The notes below the pieces were generated by a model. The model saw only the letters and a program-made list of their open reading frames with translations, ran no database searches and was not told where the DNA came from. A stretch of 64,000 nt of DNA from Apostichopus japonicus (Eukaryota > Echinodermata > Holothuroidea > Aspidochirotida > Stichopodidae). The translations under genes and the position numbers were made by a program. Positions 10,701-24,194 of the stretch are shown here, one piece after another. The stretch's first letter is position 1, and each line of letters begins with the position of its first letter. The stretch lies in the NCBI RefSeq assembly GCF_037975245.1, contig NC_092575.1, forward strand, positions 21,529,841-21,593,840, given 5' to 3'.

Positions 10701-12513
10701 GATTCAGCTGATTCATCCATTGCAGATGAACACTACTGATGGAGGGCTGTTACTAAATTCGTTGTTTTAATGATTTTATTACAATTATCGGTTTGACTGT
10801 CATTCTTTCTTAACAACTGGAAATATTAAGTCCATGTCCAGAATCATGCATGGTTTGGAGTAGGGAAGGTATGAGTGGGGATAGGGTCAGGGATAACAAG
10901 AAATGTTGGTCTAATTTAGACCTGACCAACTTAACATAACCAACATAACAATATCTGTCAAATTCCCCCCCCCCCTGCCCAACCCCCCTCCTCTGTCCAA
11001 CCTCCCTTTTCGACAAAATCAACGCTTCCCTTTTCTGTTTAGGTTGCATCCATATCATAAAGTGATACATTTGAGTTTCCTTAACGTGTAGTAATAGCTC
11101 TGTTCTACAAGATTGATTCACTAACAGGTAAAATATACTGCAGTCTGTAATCACGCGATGCCTAAGGTTGTACGATGATCGTTTGTCAATGCAAGCCGCA
11201 GATCTGTACAGTGTCACACCTAAATTCTGATGAGGACCAATAAGACCCCTTTGAGTACCTCTGTTTCACCGCTGACCCCATTAATCTCTACAGTCAGAAC
11301 TGTGTAACAAATTACATGGACAGTAACCTAACGGATTTCTCCCGACACCTGACACACACTGTCTATGTACTGTTAGCAGAGTAAAGGAAAACTCTTTGCT
11401 TATAGAATTAGCATTTGGACGTTACAAAGCAGATCACTAAAAGTCGTTCTGTGGTTGTTACTTTGAGACGAGGGTATATTTGATTGGTTCTGAGGATAAA
11501 CATTTGAAACACATAAAATGCATGTGTATCGGTTTCATTTCACTGACTATCGATAACATTTGAGGGAATACTGTCGAAACAAAAATCAAAAGGGCACTGG
11601 GTAATCATGTATACCTTAACGAGTACACAGACGTATTTATTTTGCCCGGAGATCGACAAGATTCACGTTTGGGGTTTATTGTCACGGGGGGAAAATTAGC
11701 TGGATGCCTTATCTGTGGTTTGGAATTAACTCCGATGGCAACAAATCGCAGTAAAATAGGTACGGCTTGGTTTGTATCAACACCGTGATGTTATATATTA
11801 GTTCCTAGGCTGTTAGTGTGTACAAACATGATCGAGATTAGAGATTTGAAATCGACATGTTTATCTCTTTGCTTGCGCTATTACAAGCCACATGATTTTT
11901 GTTTTAATCTTTTCCCGGGGTGTGTGTAGGGGGGGGGTTCTAGTATGTGGCAGGAGTGGGGGTATGAATAGGGTTCAGGGTAACAAGACCGGACTGGGTG
12001 TTGGGGGCATAAAGTATAAAAACTATAATTCTGCCCAACATCTCCAAAAGAAGCGAAAATACGACCCAATTGTTAGTTTGAAACATTTCAGCCCCCAAAA
12101 TAAGAAGTTCAAATTATGTCAAGTGGATGTAAATGAAAATCAAGTTTTATACAATATGCAACCAAAACGAATAAACTAGGAAACTTGGTAGTCATATAGC
12201 CCATATGATCCTATATAGTTCCACTAAAGCTGTGTGTACGTGACAATGAGATGTTCAGATTGAAAACATACTATCACAGGTCAGTGAATAATATGGATTC
12301 TTATTGCCTTATTACTTTGAGGAGGGGTATAGGGAGGGTATGTGAGCTCGGGTATGAGGGAAAGAGTGAGGGAAGATGATAGCATTGCTTGAAAAATACA
12401 ACTTTGCACAATTTATCCAAATTAACTCCTTCACAATGGGGAACAGTGTCTAACGTTTTGCAACAACTTTATGCCCATTCAAATTTAGAATTTCACATTA
12501 CAAATTTAAGGAG
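10701..12513. other. Intergenic, no gene seen
   Basis: AT-rich with C runs at about 10966-10976 and G runs at about 11929-11937. Longer open frames here exist because they cross the C/G runs. No domain was recognised. Confidence 0.45.
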
Positions 12514-12580
12514 TATATGATCCTATGTACATATGATCCTATGTACATATCATCCTATATACGTATGATCCTATGTACAT
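12514..12580. repeat. 16-bp minisatellite, four units
   Basis: TATGATCCTATGTACA occurs about four times in tandem with small differences. A related single unit lies near 12205. Confidence 0.8.
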
Positions 12581-12944
12581 ACATGGTTTATATGCATGTC
12601 GGTTACACATTTTGGCTGCATCATCACAAGTTAACACTATTAATCAAACCTTCAAGCCAAAGTACTGAAGGTAGTTTGTCCCAGCCTGCAAACTATGTCA
12701 TCCACATCGATGGTCTTTAAATATTTAATTTATCACTATATGCTTGTACAAACAGCTGCTGATCGCTAAAAGTTCTTGGTTTGAAATGTCTTTTGGAAAT
12801 ATAAAAGAAACTTATTTTGAGGGTAAAAGGAAAACTAGGGATTGGAGACCTAACATAACTGCTCAACATATGATACTCATGCAGCTGTAATCCAAAGAAA
12901 ATGTTATTTTATAGCTAGGATGCATGCTTGGCAAATTTGTATAA

Positions 12945-13088
12945 TCAAAACTATACAGTATGAAATGGTTCCCGAAAGGAAATGAGGGCGGTACTGAAGA
13001 ACTTTAGTGTGCATATAGACTCGGGATGTGTGAGCTGATTAATTTGGTACAGCGTAAGATATGTCACAGGGGTTCTAATCGTAATGTG
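12945..13088 (+). repeat. Dispersed repeat shared with 45205-45369
   Basis: About 140 bp align with the later copy through landmarks TACAGTATGAAATG, GGTACTGAAGA, GGATGTGTGA and GATTAATT. The pair is clearly diverged. No termini or target duplication are visible, so the type of element is unknown. It could also be an old segmental duplication. Confidence 0.6.
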
Positions 13089-15498
13089 TGAGGGCATGCA
13101 TGTAATAAACACTTTTGAGTAGTGGAAAGAGAACTTTATTTCAGAAATACATAAAAATATGAGATTTCCTTTTACATCTTCAAGCAGTTATTTTCGTTAT
13201 GCATGAATATTTCCATTTTGGTCTTTATTTAAAGCCAAACATAATTGTGCCCCCTATCAAATAATGGTACTAACCAAAGCAATTCAGGTACATGGACTAT
13301 TGTAATGGAGGTTGTCAAATCACATTCATATGGGAATGCATGGCAGATATATATATGTCTCGACCCAGTATGGTGTACCATTTGTGCCCTCCCGCTGTCA
13401 CGATACATGAGAGATCGGGCAATGACACAAAATATTTAACGCATCTCACACTTTCACGAAAATCATGAGTTGCGAGCACGATGCCATCAACTTTGCAAGC
13501 ACGGTACACACATAATAAATTGTCAGAGGGTGTCCAGATTGGAGGGGCTGTGAAAAGTATTTGTCATGTGATTAATGTCCATGATGGGCATGGTAGGTGA
13601 TTTGTTTAGTTTCCGTGGTGATTAAGACAATTAACCGAACGGCACAGACCTGTTAACGGCCTCTGTCTTGTTGCGTTTAATGAGAGGTATTCAGGGGAAA
13701 ATTGTAACTTCAATTTTTTTTTTTTTAGCAGTTTTGAAGTTCTGAACTTTTTCTCTTCAAATACTATACTTCCTCTGTACAAACAATGTGATGGTATACT
13801 TACAATTGTACAGCGATTGATTATTTGAAATCATAGCATTGTGCAATGCAATCCTGAGTAAATCACTCCCAGGGTGTATATTTTCCCCCAGTCTCCTGAA
13901 ATAATGTTGAGTAAATTTACCTCTAACTTGTAGCCAAATTTAATACTTTCATATATACATGTAACCCAAGCTATTTTATAGTAAAGGCATTATAGTACTA
14001 CGGACACTAAGCCAATTGGCCTCATATATTTAAGTACATGGTAATCTCATTCAAATTATGTAATTGACATTTTTGGAAAAGCTCTTTCCGTTTCCGTGAT
14101 ATACATATTTGAAAGGTTTGATAATCTGGGAGACCCATTAAATATGTGCAAACCATGACATGAATTAAGTGTTGCACTGATCAAAATTTCTTATTTTAAC
14201 ATTTAATAAGTTAATCCCTAATGCACATATATCATAATGTGATGTTCCTCTTTTCAAAGAAGACGATAAAATATTTTTAAGAAAATCACCTTAGGCCACA
14301 AACCTGTGATCCGTGTCCTTGAAACAAAGTTAGTGAAAATAAAGGAATAACATAACAGAAAATTAGGCACTGGCTAATGCTTAACGTCATCAATATGCAC
14401 AATTAGCTAATGTTTATTCATAAATAAAACTAGAATTGAGAAAGGACTTGATAAATGATCAATCTTTGATGGATTTTTCTTTTCATGATTTTCTAATGCC
14501 TATTAGAGTGATTACGACAATGTTAATTGTTCATAAGTGTCAGTATAGACCTTTATGTGAAGAAGGAAAATTAGACAAAATTAGAAAGTTAATTGCTTGG
14601 AGTCATGTAGCTACCAGGAATTAGTGTATAATGTGTAACACAGAATTCATGTGTAACTCAGAATTAATGAGTAATAATTCTGTCTGACTTAATTATAGTG
14701 TCCTATTAGACATAGGCAGTAGGCCTACTTGGCTTTCAATATCCTGAGTAACATGCACACTAGAAAATTAGTAGTAGGCCTATACAACTCATACACACAA
14801 CTTACCTAACCTAGTAACAACTGCCAGCATACATATACCTTGTACCTTTGATACCTAACCTAACAACTGCTACCATACATATATACACTCCGCAAACTAG
14901 GCATTGACAGACTGTGAATTGGTCAATATTCACATTGCATTCCTATATACTCTCCCACTTGTTTCTGAAACCCTACAATCTATATGTCAAAGAATAAACA
15001 CTAAAAAGAATTTTGATATTATTTTTATGATTTCCTAGAAGATGAGAATATTAACTAATTATTCTGAAATTTAGAGAGAATATAGTTCAATATTTGTACT
15101 ATGAATAGAGTAAATGATTAACTGAATAAAGTCAACTTTTAATAGCAAACAGGTAAACTTTCTGAGTTCTGTCCATTTTGCAAACTCTCTGGCAAACCCC
15201 TGGCTGTACGCAGTCGCACCCTGGCAATTAAGTAGGTGCCCTTTAAAAGCTGTGAAGAAAGATGTGGGCCTCCATCGACTAATATTATCTTGCCGACGGC
15301 TCTCGACAATGAACCAAATTCATCTCTTTGTATCAAATTCTCATTCTGGATTTAAATTATAGCCAATCCAACAGATCCCTCAAAGGGAATATGAAGGAAG
15401 TTTCGGAGCACGAGTTAATGGCCGGGAACCCTCAAAGAAGAGGGAAAAATTGATAATTTCATACTAGCATATCGAATAAAAAACAAGTCTTTGTGATA
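13089..15498. other. Intergenic, no gene seen
   Basis: AT-rich. A diverged two-copy tandem repeat lies at about 14813-14890 (CCTAACCTA...CATACATATA twice). A minus-strand frame of 65 codons at 15139-15336 has protein-like composition but no recognisable domain and is expected by chance. Confidence 0.45.
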
Positions 15499-15865
15499 TT
15501 AAAGGCATTGAAGACTCGCCCGAAACCTTGTGCCGCGCATTGAAAAAGTTAACTTTCCGTTGCTTGCAAATGACGTTTTCTTCTTGTCGCTACAAAATGC
15601 AGACAGTAATGAAACGTGATACCTTGTTATCTTTTATCTAGACCTGAGATGTCCACGCTGCTATGAACACTGTGTTGTGGGTATTGACCATAGCTGTATG
15701 CATTGACTGTACACTATAGTGTCTAATTACCGACGGTAGCAAGCTGTGTGTGTAGTTTCTGGGATCGATGGTGGTATCTAACACTTCTGTTACACGTCAT
15801 TCGAAACTAGGTCAGATTACCGGCATGAGACGTTTCTTTGTGCACGAGTCTTCACTCCCTTTTAA
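15499..15865 (+). mobile_element. TTAA-A MITE, complete copy
   Basis: 367 bp bounded by TTAA at 15499-15502 and 15862-15865. Inside these lie inverted ends: AGGCATTGAAGACTCGCC at the left and GCACGAGTCTTCACTCC at the right, sharing a GAAGACTCG core. TTAA target duplication is characteristic of piggyBac-superfamily elements. There is no transposase gene, so the element is non-autonomous. It is the reference copy: four other copies in the window align to it. Confidence 0.92.
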
Positions 15866-16009
15866 GTTGAAGATGATACTCAGCAATTACACAGAATCCC
15901 TCGCTTACATTAGATCACGAGCAAGGTGTTAAATTATGTAACCCTGGCTCGCTGTGGTTTAAAATGTTAATAAATCAAGACTGTGATTTGAATCCCCGAG
16001 AGGCCAAAT
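15866..16009. other. Short unique spacer
   Basis: Nothing recognised. Confidence 0.4.
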
Positions 16010-16185
16010 GATCCAGAGAGGATCAGACCATGGCCTCAGTGTTAAAGTTGTAATGTAAACACAGATTGGCGTTAATCATGCAAGGATCAACTGTGACATT
16101 AAAATTCCATTGTTATTTGTTACTTGTGTAATTAGCTTCATAATTATGTTGGCATTAATTAGTAGTCGCCCTGCACATCACATGG
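16010..16185. promoter_or_regulatory. Candidate enhancer
   Basis: A compact, non-repetitive stretch with GTAATTAGC, TAATTATG, GCATTAATTAG, TGTAAACA (forkhead-like) and GATTGGCGTTAATC. The mix of distinct factor-type motifs is more enhancer-like than its surroundings. This is motif reading only. Confidence 0.2.
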
Positions 16186-16689
16186 CTTTATGGTAGTCTT
16201 GTGCCTTCTTGTGAAGAACCCTTGACTTCTCGTTTTCGGCCCAATCTGACTCTGATAATATCGAGCACATGCAGGGTCTAATATAACAATGGAGGGCTTC
16301 AAAATCAGTTTAACCCTCAGAACACCAAGGGTGGGGTCAGTCGCCCAGTGTAAACGCTGCCTAAGATGAATGGGATTTAAACTTACAAAAGTATAACAGA
16401 ATAATTGGTGTCAACTTGGATTTCTCAAGTGGGTATATTTCCTGATGATAGGCTAATAAATGTCCTATTATGCAATATTGCTAATGAGGCCAATGATACA
16501 GTCTATTTCGCTTTATATTTCAAGGAAAGATACAATTACAAATTAACCATAATTATACATTCTGGTCATGAATATGCAATAGTTTGTGTAAAATAAACAA
16601 TTATAGAGTACAATGTCAAGTAAACAAAAAAAGTTTCAGTCCATGAATGAATTTTTGAATATTCTGACAAGCAATTTTTTGGGTATCTA

Positions 16690-16699
16690 CTGTATATCT

Positions 16700-16776
<77 letters not shown>

Positions 16777-16791
16777 TAAATATATATATAT

Positions 16792-16822
<31 letters not shown>

Positions 16823-16857
16823 GATATATATATATAGATATATAGATATATATATAT

Positions 16858-16928
<71 letters not shown>

Positions 16929-16935
16929 TATGTTT
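16690..16935. repeat. (TA)n microsatellite
   Basis: About 240 bp of almost pure TA dinucleotide with scattered ATAAATAT and TATAGATA interruptions. Self-complementary TA runs of this length can extrude cruciforms and often cause assembly length errors. Confidence 0.97.
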
Positions 16936-17399
16936 ATCTATGTCAATTACAGAAAGGCCTGATCTTTAATGGTGGATCTATATCAGTCCATCTTGCAAGT
17001 TGGTTCATTTATTTCATACAGAAGCTTTTCTGTCAGATCATTCATCAGATAGGAATTAATTTAAAGTATATTATGCACATTTTGTACATTTTTCATTTGT
17101 ACATTTGTTTAATGTTAACGATTGGGGTAAATTCAAGTACGTACTAGAAGTTTGATATGGTTTCATTAAGGTTTTAACCGGCCAGATTTTATGTTCTATA
17201 AAACAGGTTTGTAATAGTCCCACAGAGACTGCCATGCATACATCGACGATGATTGAAACGTCATGCGCTTACATTGAACCGGACACAGATGCCAGGTCGG
17301 AATTAGACATGATATATCATAGGAATTAATAACTCATGGGAGGTTTACATTGAACCAGTACTATACTGGACCAGGAATAGTGCAACAATAGAAAGATAT
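16936..17399. other. Unique spacer
   Basis: No gene or repeat recognised. Confidence 0.45.
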
Positions 17400-18420
17400 A
17401 TATGATTGGACATATACCACACAGACAAGTATATACATCACACAGACAGGAATATACATCACACAGACAGGAATATACATCACACAGACAGGAATATACA
17501 TCACACAGACAGGAATATACATCTCACAGACAAGGACAACATCCCTCACTGGACTTGTAAAACATCAGAGGATCTCATGTACATCATTACACAGACAAGA
17601 ACATACATCACACAGACAACAATATACATCACACAGATAAGGACAACATATCCCACAAAGACAAGGACAACATCCCTCATTGGACTTGTAAAACATCAGA
17701 GGATCTCATGTACATTATAAGACATACATTACACAAACAAGAACATACATCACACAGACAACAATATACATCACACAGATAAGGACAACATATCCCACAA
17801 AGACAAGGACAACATCCCTCATTGGACTTGTAAAACATGGAAGGATCTCATATACATTATAAGACATACATTACACAAACAAGAACATACTGTACATCAC
17901 ACAGACAACAATATACATCACACAGATAAGGACAACATCCCTCACTGGACTTGTAAAACATCAGAGGATCTCATGTACATTATAAGACATACATTACACA
18001 AACAAGAACATACATCACACAGACAACAATATACATCACACAGATAAGGACAACATATCCCACAAAGACAAGGACAACATCCCTCATTGGACTTGTAAAA
18101 CATCAGAGGATCTCATGTACATTATAAGACATACATTACAGACAAGAACATACATCACACAGACAACAATATACATCACACAGATAAGGACAACATCCCT
18201 CATTGGACTTGTAAAACATCAGAGGATCTCATGTACATTATAAGACATACATTACACAAACAAGAACATACTGTACATCACACAGACAACAATATACATC
18301 ACACAGATAAGGACAACATATCCAACAAAGACAAGGACAAAATCCCTCATTGGACTTGTAAAACATGGAAGGATCTCATATACATTACAAGACATATATC
18401 ACACAGAAACAAATATTAAA
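17400..18420. repeat. Compound minisatellite, 21-bp units within about 120/142-bp units
   Basis: It starts with four 21-bp units (CATCACACAGACAGGAATATA). These pass into seven larger units marked by CCCTCATTGGACTTGTAAAA. Spacing between these marks is about 131, 142, 123, 142, 116 and 147 bp. The long and short forms differ mainly by a 24-bp segment (ATATCCCACAAAGACAAGGA and following), so long and short alternate. Open frames on both strands arise from the repeat and are not genes. Confidence 0.93.
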
Positions 18421-19010
18421 TTATTGGAGAAACAACCCACATCGACCCACATCATTAACTTACACCAGAGGCTGGCATATACCTTGGACACGGAGGCAGA
18501 CTTGACTTAAATCAATTTAAAATTAAAATGCACAGACCAACTGTTTTACATATTGACCCATTTTTCCACTTTTTTTTTTAAATTAATTTGCTTTCTTTGT
18601 AAAGCGCCTCGAGCAGTGACTTTTGTCTACTGATTTGGCATTACATAAGTCTCATTTATTATTATTTTATCTCAAAACACATCAGAGACAAACTGACTTT
18701 AAGTGTGAGATAGAAACCCACTGACTTGCTTTATTAGACTTGCAACACAGAGAGAGACCAACCTGTATCATTGTACTTAAAATCACAATAGATATAAAGG
18801 CCCATTTCATGAACCTACGTATGCAACATGGTGAGGCCATGATTGCAAATGGTACAATTTGTAAATCAAGTATGCTGCATTCTCCAAGCCCCTTGAGTGA
18901 AACCCCTCTAAGCTCCCTCGTGGGCAACTATAAACTTTGACCCCTCTGAGATGCGTATCTGAACAACAACTAAACCATCCATGTGGTATTAGTATTAATT
19001 TTGGTTGAGC
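18421..19010. other. Unique spacer
   Basis: No gene recognised. It has a T run at about 18571 and AT-rich flanks. Confidence 0.45.
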
Positions 19011-19125
19011 TCGAATAAATGTTAATTAATTATGACTCCCAACTCAAAGGTCATTGACAGGTTAATTACTTTGCCAGCGAAAGCTGTCTCACCTGCGCAT
19101 TCCAATCTTTGATAGCTTTTATGGA
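19011..19125. promoter_or_regulatory. Candidate enhancer
   Basis: Contains GTTAATTAATTATGAC, TCAAAGGTCATTGACAG (nuclear-receptor half-site type), GGTTAATTACTTTG, CTCACCTGCG (E-box) and ATCTTTGATAG (TCF type) within 115 bp. It overlaps the end of the minus-strand frame at 19066-19290. Confidence 0.2.
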
Positions 19126-19290
19126 TGCAACTGGATACCATTTATTGATCGCAACGGACGTACCACTCGTTTGGACGTCTCCCTCTGATGGAGTTGTACA
19201 CGAAATGGGAAACAAAACAAGAGTTGATCTAAAGATTTCAAGTTCAATAACGGTTGGATGAAGACCAGAGGATCGTACGTGACTTGATAC
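19093..19290 (-). other. Candidate exon, unrecognised
   Basis: The minus-strand frame is open from 19290 to a stop at 19066 (75 codons). It crosses a good splice donor, CAG then GTGAGA, at 19093/19092. The part before the donor includes VIELEIFRSTLVLFPIS and INKWYPVASIKAIKDWNAQ, a balanced composition with no low complexity. There is no ATG, no clear acceptor, and no family was recognised. A frame of this length is expected by chance several dozen times in the window. Confidence 0.15.
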
Positions 19291-19300
19291 TTACTCTAAT

Positions 19301-20640
19301 GGAAAACCACTCACAATGTCAAAGGGGTGGAGGTAAATAATAATACAAATCAACTCCATAACAGCTTGTTAAACTAACAGAGTAACATTGATCTGGCGAG
19401 AGAGACAGACTGACAGAGAGACAGACACAGGGATAGAAATCTCAGACATGCAAATTAATCAATCACAATAAATTACCTTATTAATATACCCACTGCAATT
19501 AAGATAAAAGTGTATTTTACCCGTCATGAAAAAATAACCAAAACTTTAAGGCTCTTTATATAGGATAATAGTGTCATTTTAACTGGATGTTTATAAATAA
19601 TTTTGTAAACTAAAGTAAATGTAATGTAAACTAATTTATTTTCATCACAAGAGCTGTGATTGGGATGGGGCGATAGGGAAAAGGAGATTGGAGAGGTTAA
19701 CTTAGTTAACTCAGCACTCTCACTAATCACACTCATCTTAACCTAGATGGAAAGAACGAAAAATAGAAATATGTTTGGGTTAATATTTCGGTTAATTATA
19801 GTCTTCCTGTTATTATTCTTAAATAAATGATTTCTTTTACTTAAGATAAATTTATGACTTTTTGAGGAATGTTGTATAACTAGATCATTGCCTACCAGAG
19901 GTAACTGCTTTTATTTCCCTTCTCCCACATCCTCAACCCCCCCCCACCCTCCTCATCCCCACACCAACCCTCTCACTAGATTCATCCTATCCAAATAGTT
20001 ATTGCTATGTAACACTGAGAGCTCTCAATCCATTCATGGTTGCATGTATCTCGAGTGGATAGCCCTAATCTAAATTAACAATTTTTCTCTTTCTTTAATA
20101 TGTCCCCTCCAACCCCCCCCCCTTTGCCCCACCAGGTACCCCTCATCCCACCTATATATCTCTCTTTCAACAGTTTAATATAATGACACACATCAACAAC
20201 AGGATCACCATTTATTCTACCCAAAACCCATTATCATCTAAATAACGCAGGGTTGGTATTACTAGATCTAAGAAATGAAAAGACTAAGGTTCCCATTAAG
20301 TACTTACGGTGCCCCTCCCCCCCCCCCCCGCCAATAATGTGGTTCGTCAACCAGCTGATCAAACAAATCCGCATTACAGGAAGGTCTATTTAACATCATC
20401 AGCCGGAAAAAAGAGGAGATAAAAAACTAATCAGGTAATGTAAAAAATTCTACGACGCTAATGTATCGACTTTGTGAGACGGGTCAGTGAATGCCTCATA
20501 TATTAAATTTTAACAAGCAAACATTTATCAGTTCCGTAAATGTAATGTGTAGCTTTAGTATAGCTGGTAGGAAAAGAACTGTTCATTAGTAAAAACCACT
20601 TCCTGGGTGGCTGATCAAATGAGTAAATTTCCAATCTCCA
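19301..20640. other. Intergenic, no gene seen
   Basis: AT-rich with C runs at about 19938, 20116 and 20317-20331 and a GACAGA-rich patch at about 19400-19430. Confidence 0.45.
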
Positions 20641-21340
20641 CAGCTTTCAGAAACGAAGAAAAATCGATACTTGAACATAACCCACCGACATAGAAAGTAT
20701 GTGTTGATTCTTCATCATCGCTGCTGCATGCGCAGTAGACACGTACGTAAAGATGCGATTTGTGTTTCGGGCCTTAAGGGTACGGGGAAAAAAATGTCAG
20801 GTGACGATTCATTAGAACCGCTCCACGGAATCATCTTGTTTACAAGCTACCGAGCTAAAACAACATCATTTGAGGTTAAATTCTCGCTGTATGTTGCTGC
20901 AAGCATGGTTCAGTAATTCGAGTCTTAGAAAATCTGTTGGAGAGCTTCGTACAGCAGATCGGCTTTTCGATGGTGAATAGACTATCCGTCCGGTCCGCAG
21001 TAAATCAAGTGGAACTTAAAGTCACTGGCAAGTGGCAACTTATATCTCTTGGAACTAAAAGCTATAACATGAAGGCCGATAGGAGGCTGACAGAGGCAAC
21101 AAATTTACATACCGATTCAGCAGCTGCCACCTTCTTAGCTTGTTCGGTTGACGAGACAGAACATTTTGAAATGCATTCATGCTATGAGAAAAGTACACAT
21201 TGCACAATCATTAATGTGAGCTCACACATGGACAACACATCAAACTGTCTCTCTTTGTCCCTAGTTACCTCATTCCAACATTTACAGACTCCAGCTTTTG
21301 CCATAACTGAAGTTCCTTTCTTAAGGTACCATGTCAAAGA
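20641..21340 (+). other. CpG-richer unique segment with two open frames, unrecognised
   Basis: Frames at 20671-20916 (81 codons) and 20937-21350 (137 codons) lie in unique DNA with more CpG than its surroundings (for example ATGCGCAGTAGACACGTACG). The second frame runs into the 99-bp minisatellite. Neither shows a domain, signal peptide or family motif, and they are in different frames with a stop between them. This could be an exon cluster, a promoter region or chance. Confidence 0.15.
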
Positions 21341-21975
21341 AGGAGTCTGAAGATGCTGCAGCCAGGCTGCATCTATAGGACACGTATCTACTGTACTCAA
21401 CAGTTTCATTATACCATAGGCATTGTATCTAGGTCTTTTACTTCTGCTGCAGCTTCCTGCAGCCAGGCTGCATCTGTAGGACACAATCTACTGTACTCAA
21501 CAGTTTCACACCATAGGCATTGTATCTAGGTCTTTTATAGCCCTGCTGCAGTTTCCTGCAGTCAGGCTGCATCTATAGGACAAAATCTTCTGTTCTCAAC
21601 AGTTTCACACCATAGGCATTGTATCTAGGTCTTTTACTTCTGCTGCAGCTTCCTGCAGCCAGGCTACATCTATAGGACACAATCTACTGTACTTAACAGT
21701 TTCACACCATAGGCATTGTATCTAGGTCTTTTATAGCCCTGCTGCAGCTTCCTGCAGTCAGGCTGCATCTATAGGACACAATCTACTGAACTCAACAGTT
21801 TCATTATACCATAGGCATTGTATCCCGTTCTTTTACTTCACATGCAGCTTCCTGTAGCCAGCTATAGGACACAATCTATACACATCTATAGGACACAATC
21901 TACTGTACTCAACAGTTTCACACCATAGGCATTGTATCTAGGTCTTTTGTAGCCCTGCTGTATGCAGCTAGTCTG
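21341..21975. repeat. 99-bp minisatellite, about six units
   Basis: Units begin at GCAGCCAGGCTGCATCTATA and recur at intervals of about 101, 99, 97, 99 and 99 bp. Two versions tend to alternate: one has TTTTACTTCTGCTGCAGC and the other TTTTATAGCCCTGCTGCAG. The unit start contains CTGCTGCAG and CTGCAG palindromes. The last unit is scrambled, with ATCTATAGGACACAATC duplicated. Confidence 0.92.
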
Positions 21976-24194
21976 TTTGAAACACAATGCCCAAGAATTC
22001 ATCACATATTCAACATCACCAAATTAATCTTCAGTTGTGTTTGAATGTGATTAATTGTCCCTGATATTTTATGTGGAATTTCAATTTGCCAGTATAACTA
22101 AGTTAAATCATCCATTATTGACACTATAAATTTTAATGATAAATTGAAGAAAATCATCTTTTCTTATAGTTAAAAACCTAAAATTGATTTTCTGAAAAAA
22201 CTTCCATATCTTTCTTTTAAGCACACAAAGACTTTCCCAAAGTCAAACTTCCCCACCCCCTGCCCCACCCCTGCCCCCACCCCTGCCCCCACCCCTCAAA
22301 GAAAAATAGGAAGACAAAAGGGATAAACTAGGGGTTGTATTTGATGGTAACTGCCAATTCCAGCCACTGAAAAATTGTTGATTAATGACATACATAATTA
22401 GGTCATTTTTCATTTTTACATACTTTCTGACAAACTTCTCTCTGCCAGCTGAATGTATATATTTCTCAAGAAATTTCTAAATTAAGTGGGAAAAGTCTAA
22501 TTTCGAAAATGTTTCTGTTCATAATCCACTTGCAACTTCTTCAATGCTCTGTTTAACAGTTTCCAAAAACATGCATAATTGACAGCATTCTTCCCAAAGT
22601 TGGCACTCTACTAGGGAATGAGATGGAGGCAAGATTCCTTTAGGAATTCCTTTTGCAGAAATACACTGAGAAATAAAGTTTTTTTTTTAAAAAGGAGAAG
22701 AAAAAGGTTCGGTTAAAAATATTTCTGGGCTTTCAAATATCGGAGAGCATGCTCTTAGGGTGCGTACTGGGTTTCAAATTGCCCTTAACTACCAATTAGA
22801 ATCTATATTATCAGGTTGCACGAGAATCTTAGACGAGCTCTCTCTCTCTCTATCGCTCTCTAGTCCTTCTCAAATAAGTGATTTTTCTCCTGCTAAACCA
22901 CTCGCAGCAGACACTGTCATTTGATGATGGGACTTCACTGGTACGTGACAGGGCTTCCTTTATTGTAACTGACATTGTTTTGCCATCATGTCGACTCTAT
23001 CGATACACCTCATTTATCCGTACTTCTTTCACCCTTGGGGGAGATTCGTCACACACCGCGGGTAAATCCGTTGAGACATAAAGCTTTCTTAACACTTCTT
23101 GACTGAGTTGTAGTGAGGATTATCTGCTGGATTTATAACGACGTGTTTTGTTTTTACGCACGGTCAACACTGATTGGCGTTAAAACAAATCAGGTTAGAC
23201 CAATTGTTGGAAGATATCCAGCAAAACAGAAACAGAAAAAAAAAAACATCAAAAAAAACCTGTCGTAAAGCAAATGAGCTTTAGAGTTAAAAATACTCCA
23301 GTAAGAAAATACGACAGACACTTCAAAAATTTAGATGAACCATCCAAGTCATGTTGGGAGAGGTTGGCTAAATTCGGGCTTCGCCAAAAATAAGAAGATA
23401 AAATTCTCACATTTACTTAAGTTTCCTTTTTGAAAATTGGGATGATCATTAATAACAGGTTACTCTAAGAAATTTCAGAATCAGTGGTTTTAAAAGTACT
23501 TACATTTGCCCAAATTTTTAGTTTAGATAAGAAAATAGCTAAAAAATATCTAAAATCTTCATTTTTGAACTCTTTGAAGTTATAGAGAGAGAAGCCGAAA
23601 GATTTTATCTAATATCAGGTTAAATATTCATCTCTAGGTGATCACTTTTGGTATTGCTATCAAAGTTTTACTTTCCACAGGAAGGGGTTGGGTTGGGGAT
23701 GTATGAGGGGTGCATGGGACTAAATATGTCCTTTAAAAGCAACTTTCCTACCAATAGGTGTTTACACACATCAGACTTGTCTGTGAGTCTGGTTCTCATC
23801 GAAAGTCAAGAAGCTACCTTTACTTGTCATTTATTTGTATACTCATTCTAGAGAAATTCAGAGTATAAGTAAATATTGATACTAGTGCAAAGCTGCATAA
23901 TTAAATATACATATTGGCTTTTACAGTTAAATTGTTCTCATATTCATACTTCTACCATTTTAGGGAAATTCTACTCGTACCCATGCTGATATACTTGTAA
24001 ATAAGCCTGCTGACACAATCTAATTACATTTTAACTTTACAAATCCTTTTTTAAAAAGTTTTCGTCGCAAGAATGTGTCTCATTTTATTAGTGTCAAAAT
24101 TAATGTATACCTTTGGATTCTAAGGTTTTACATCATGTTAATCACAGACAAATTAAAAGGTCTAAATGCAAATTTCCAAGTATTTTCCCAAGTA
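21976..24194. other. Intergenic, no gene seen
   Basis: Contains a C-rich tract at 22251-22297 with repeated CCCCTGCCCCCA, able to form an i-motif or, on the minus strand, a G-quadruplex. A CT repeat lies at about 22837-22862. No gene was recognised. Confidence 0.5.

Noticed and set aside
10810-11217. 135-codon minus frame
   Set aside because: Kept open by a C run (VGQGGGEF segment) and AG-rich DNA; no domain.
17361-17720. Frames encoding VCVMYIP or HTDRNIH repeats
   Set aside because: Direct translation of the 21-bp minisatellite on either strand.
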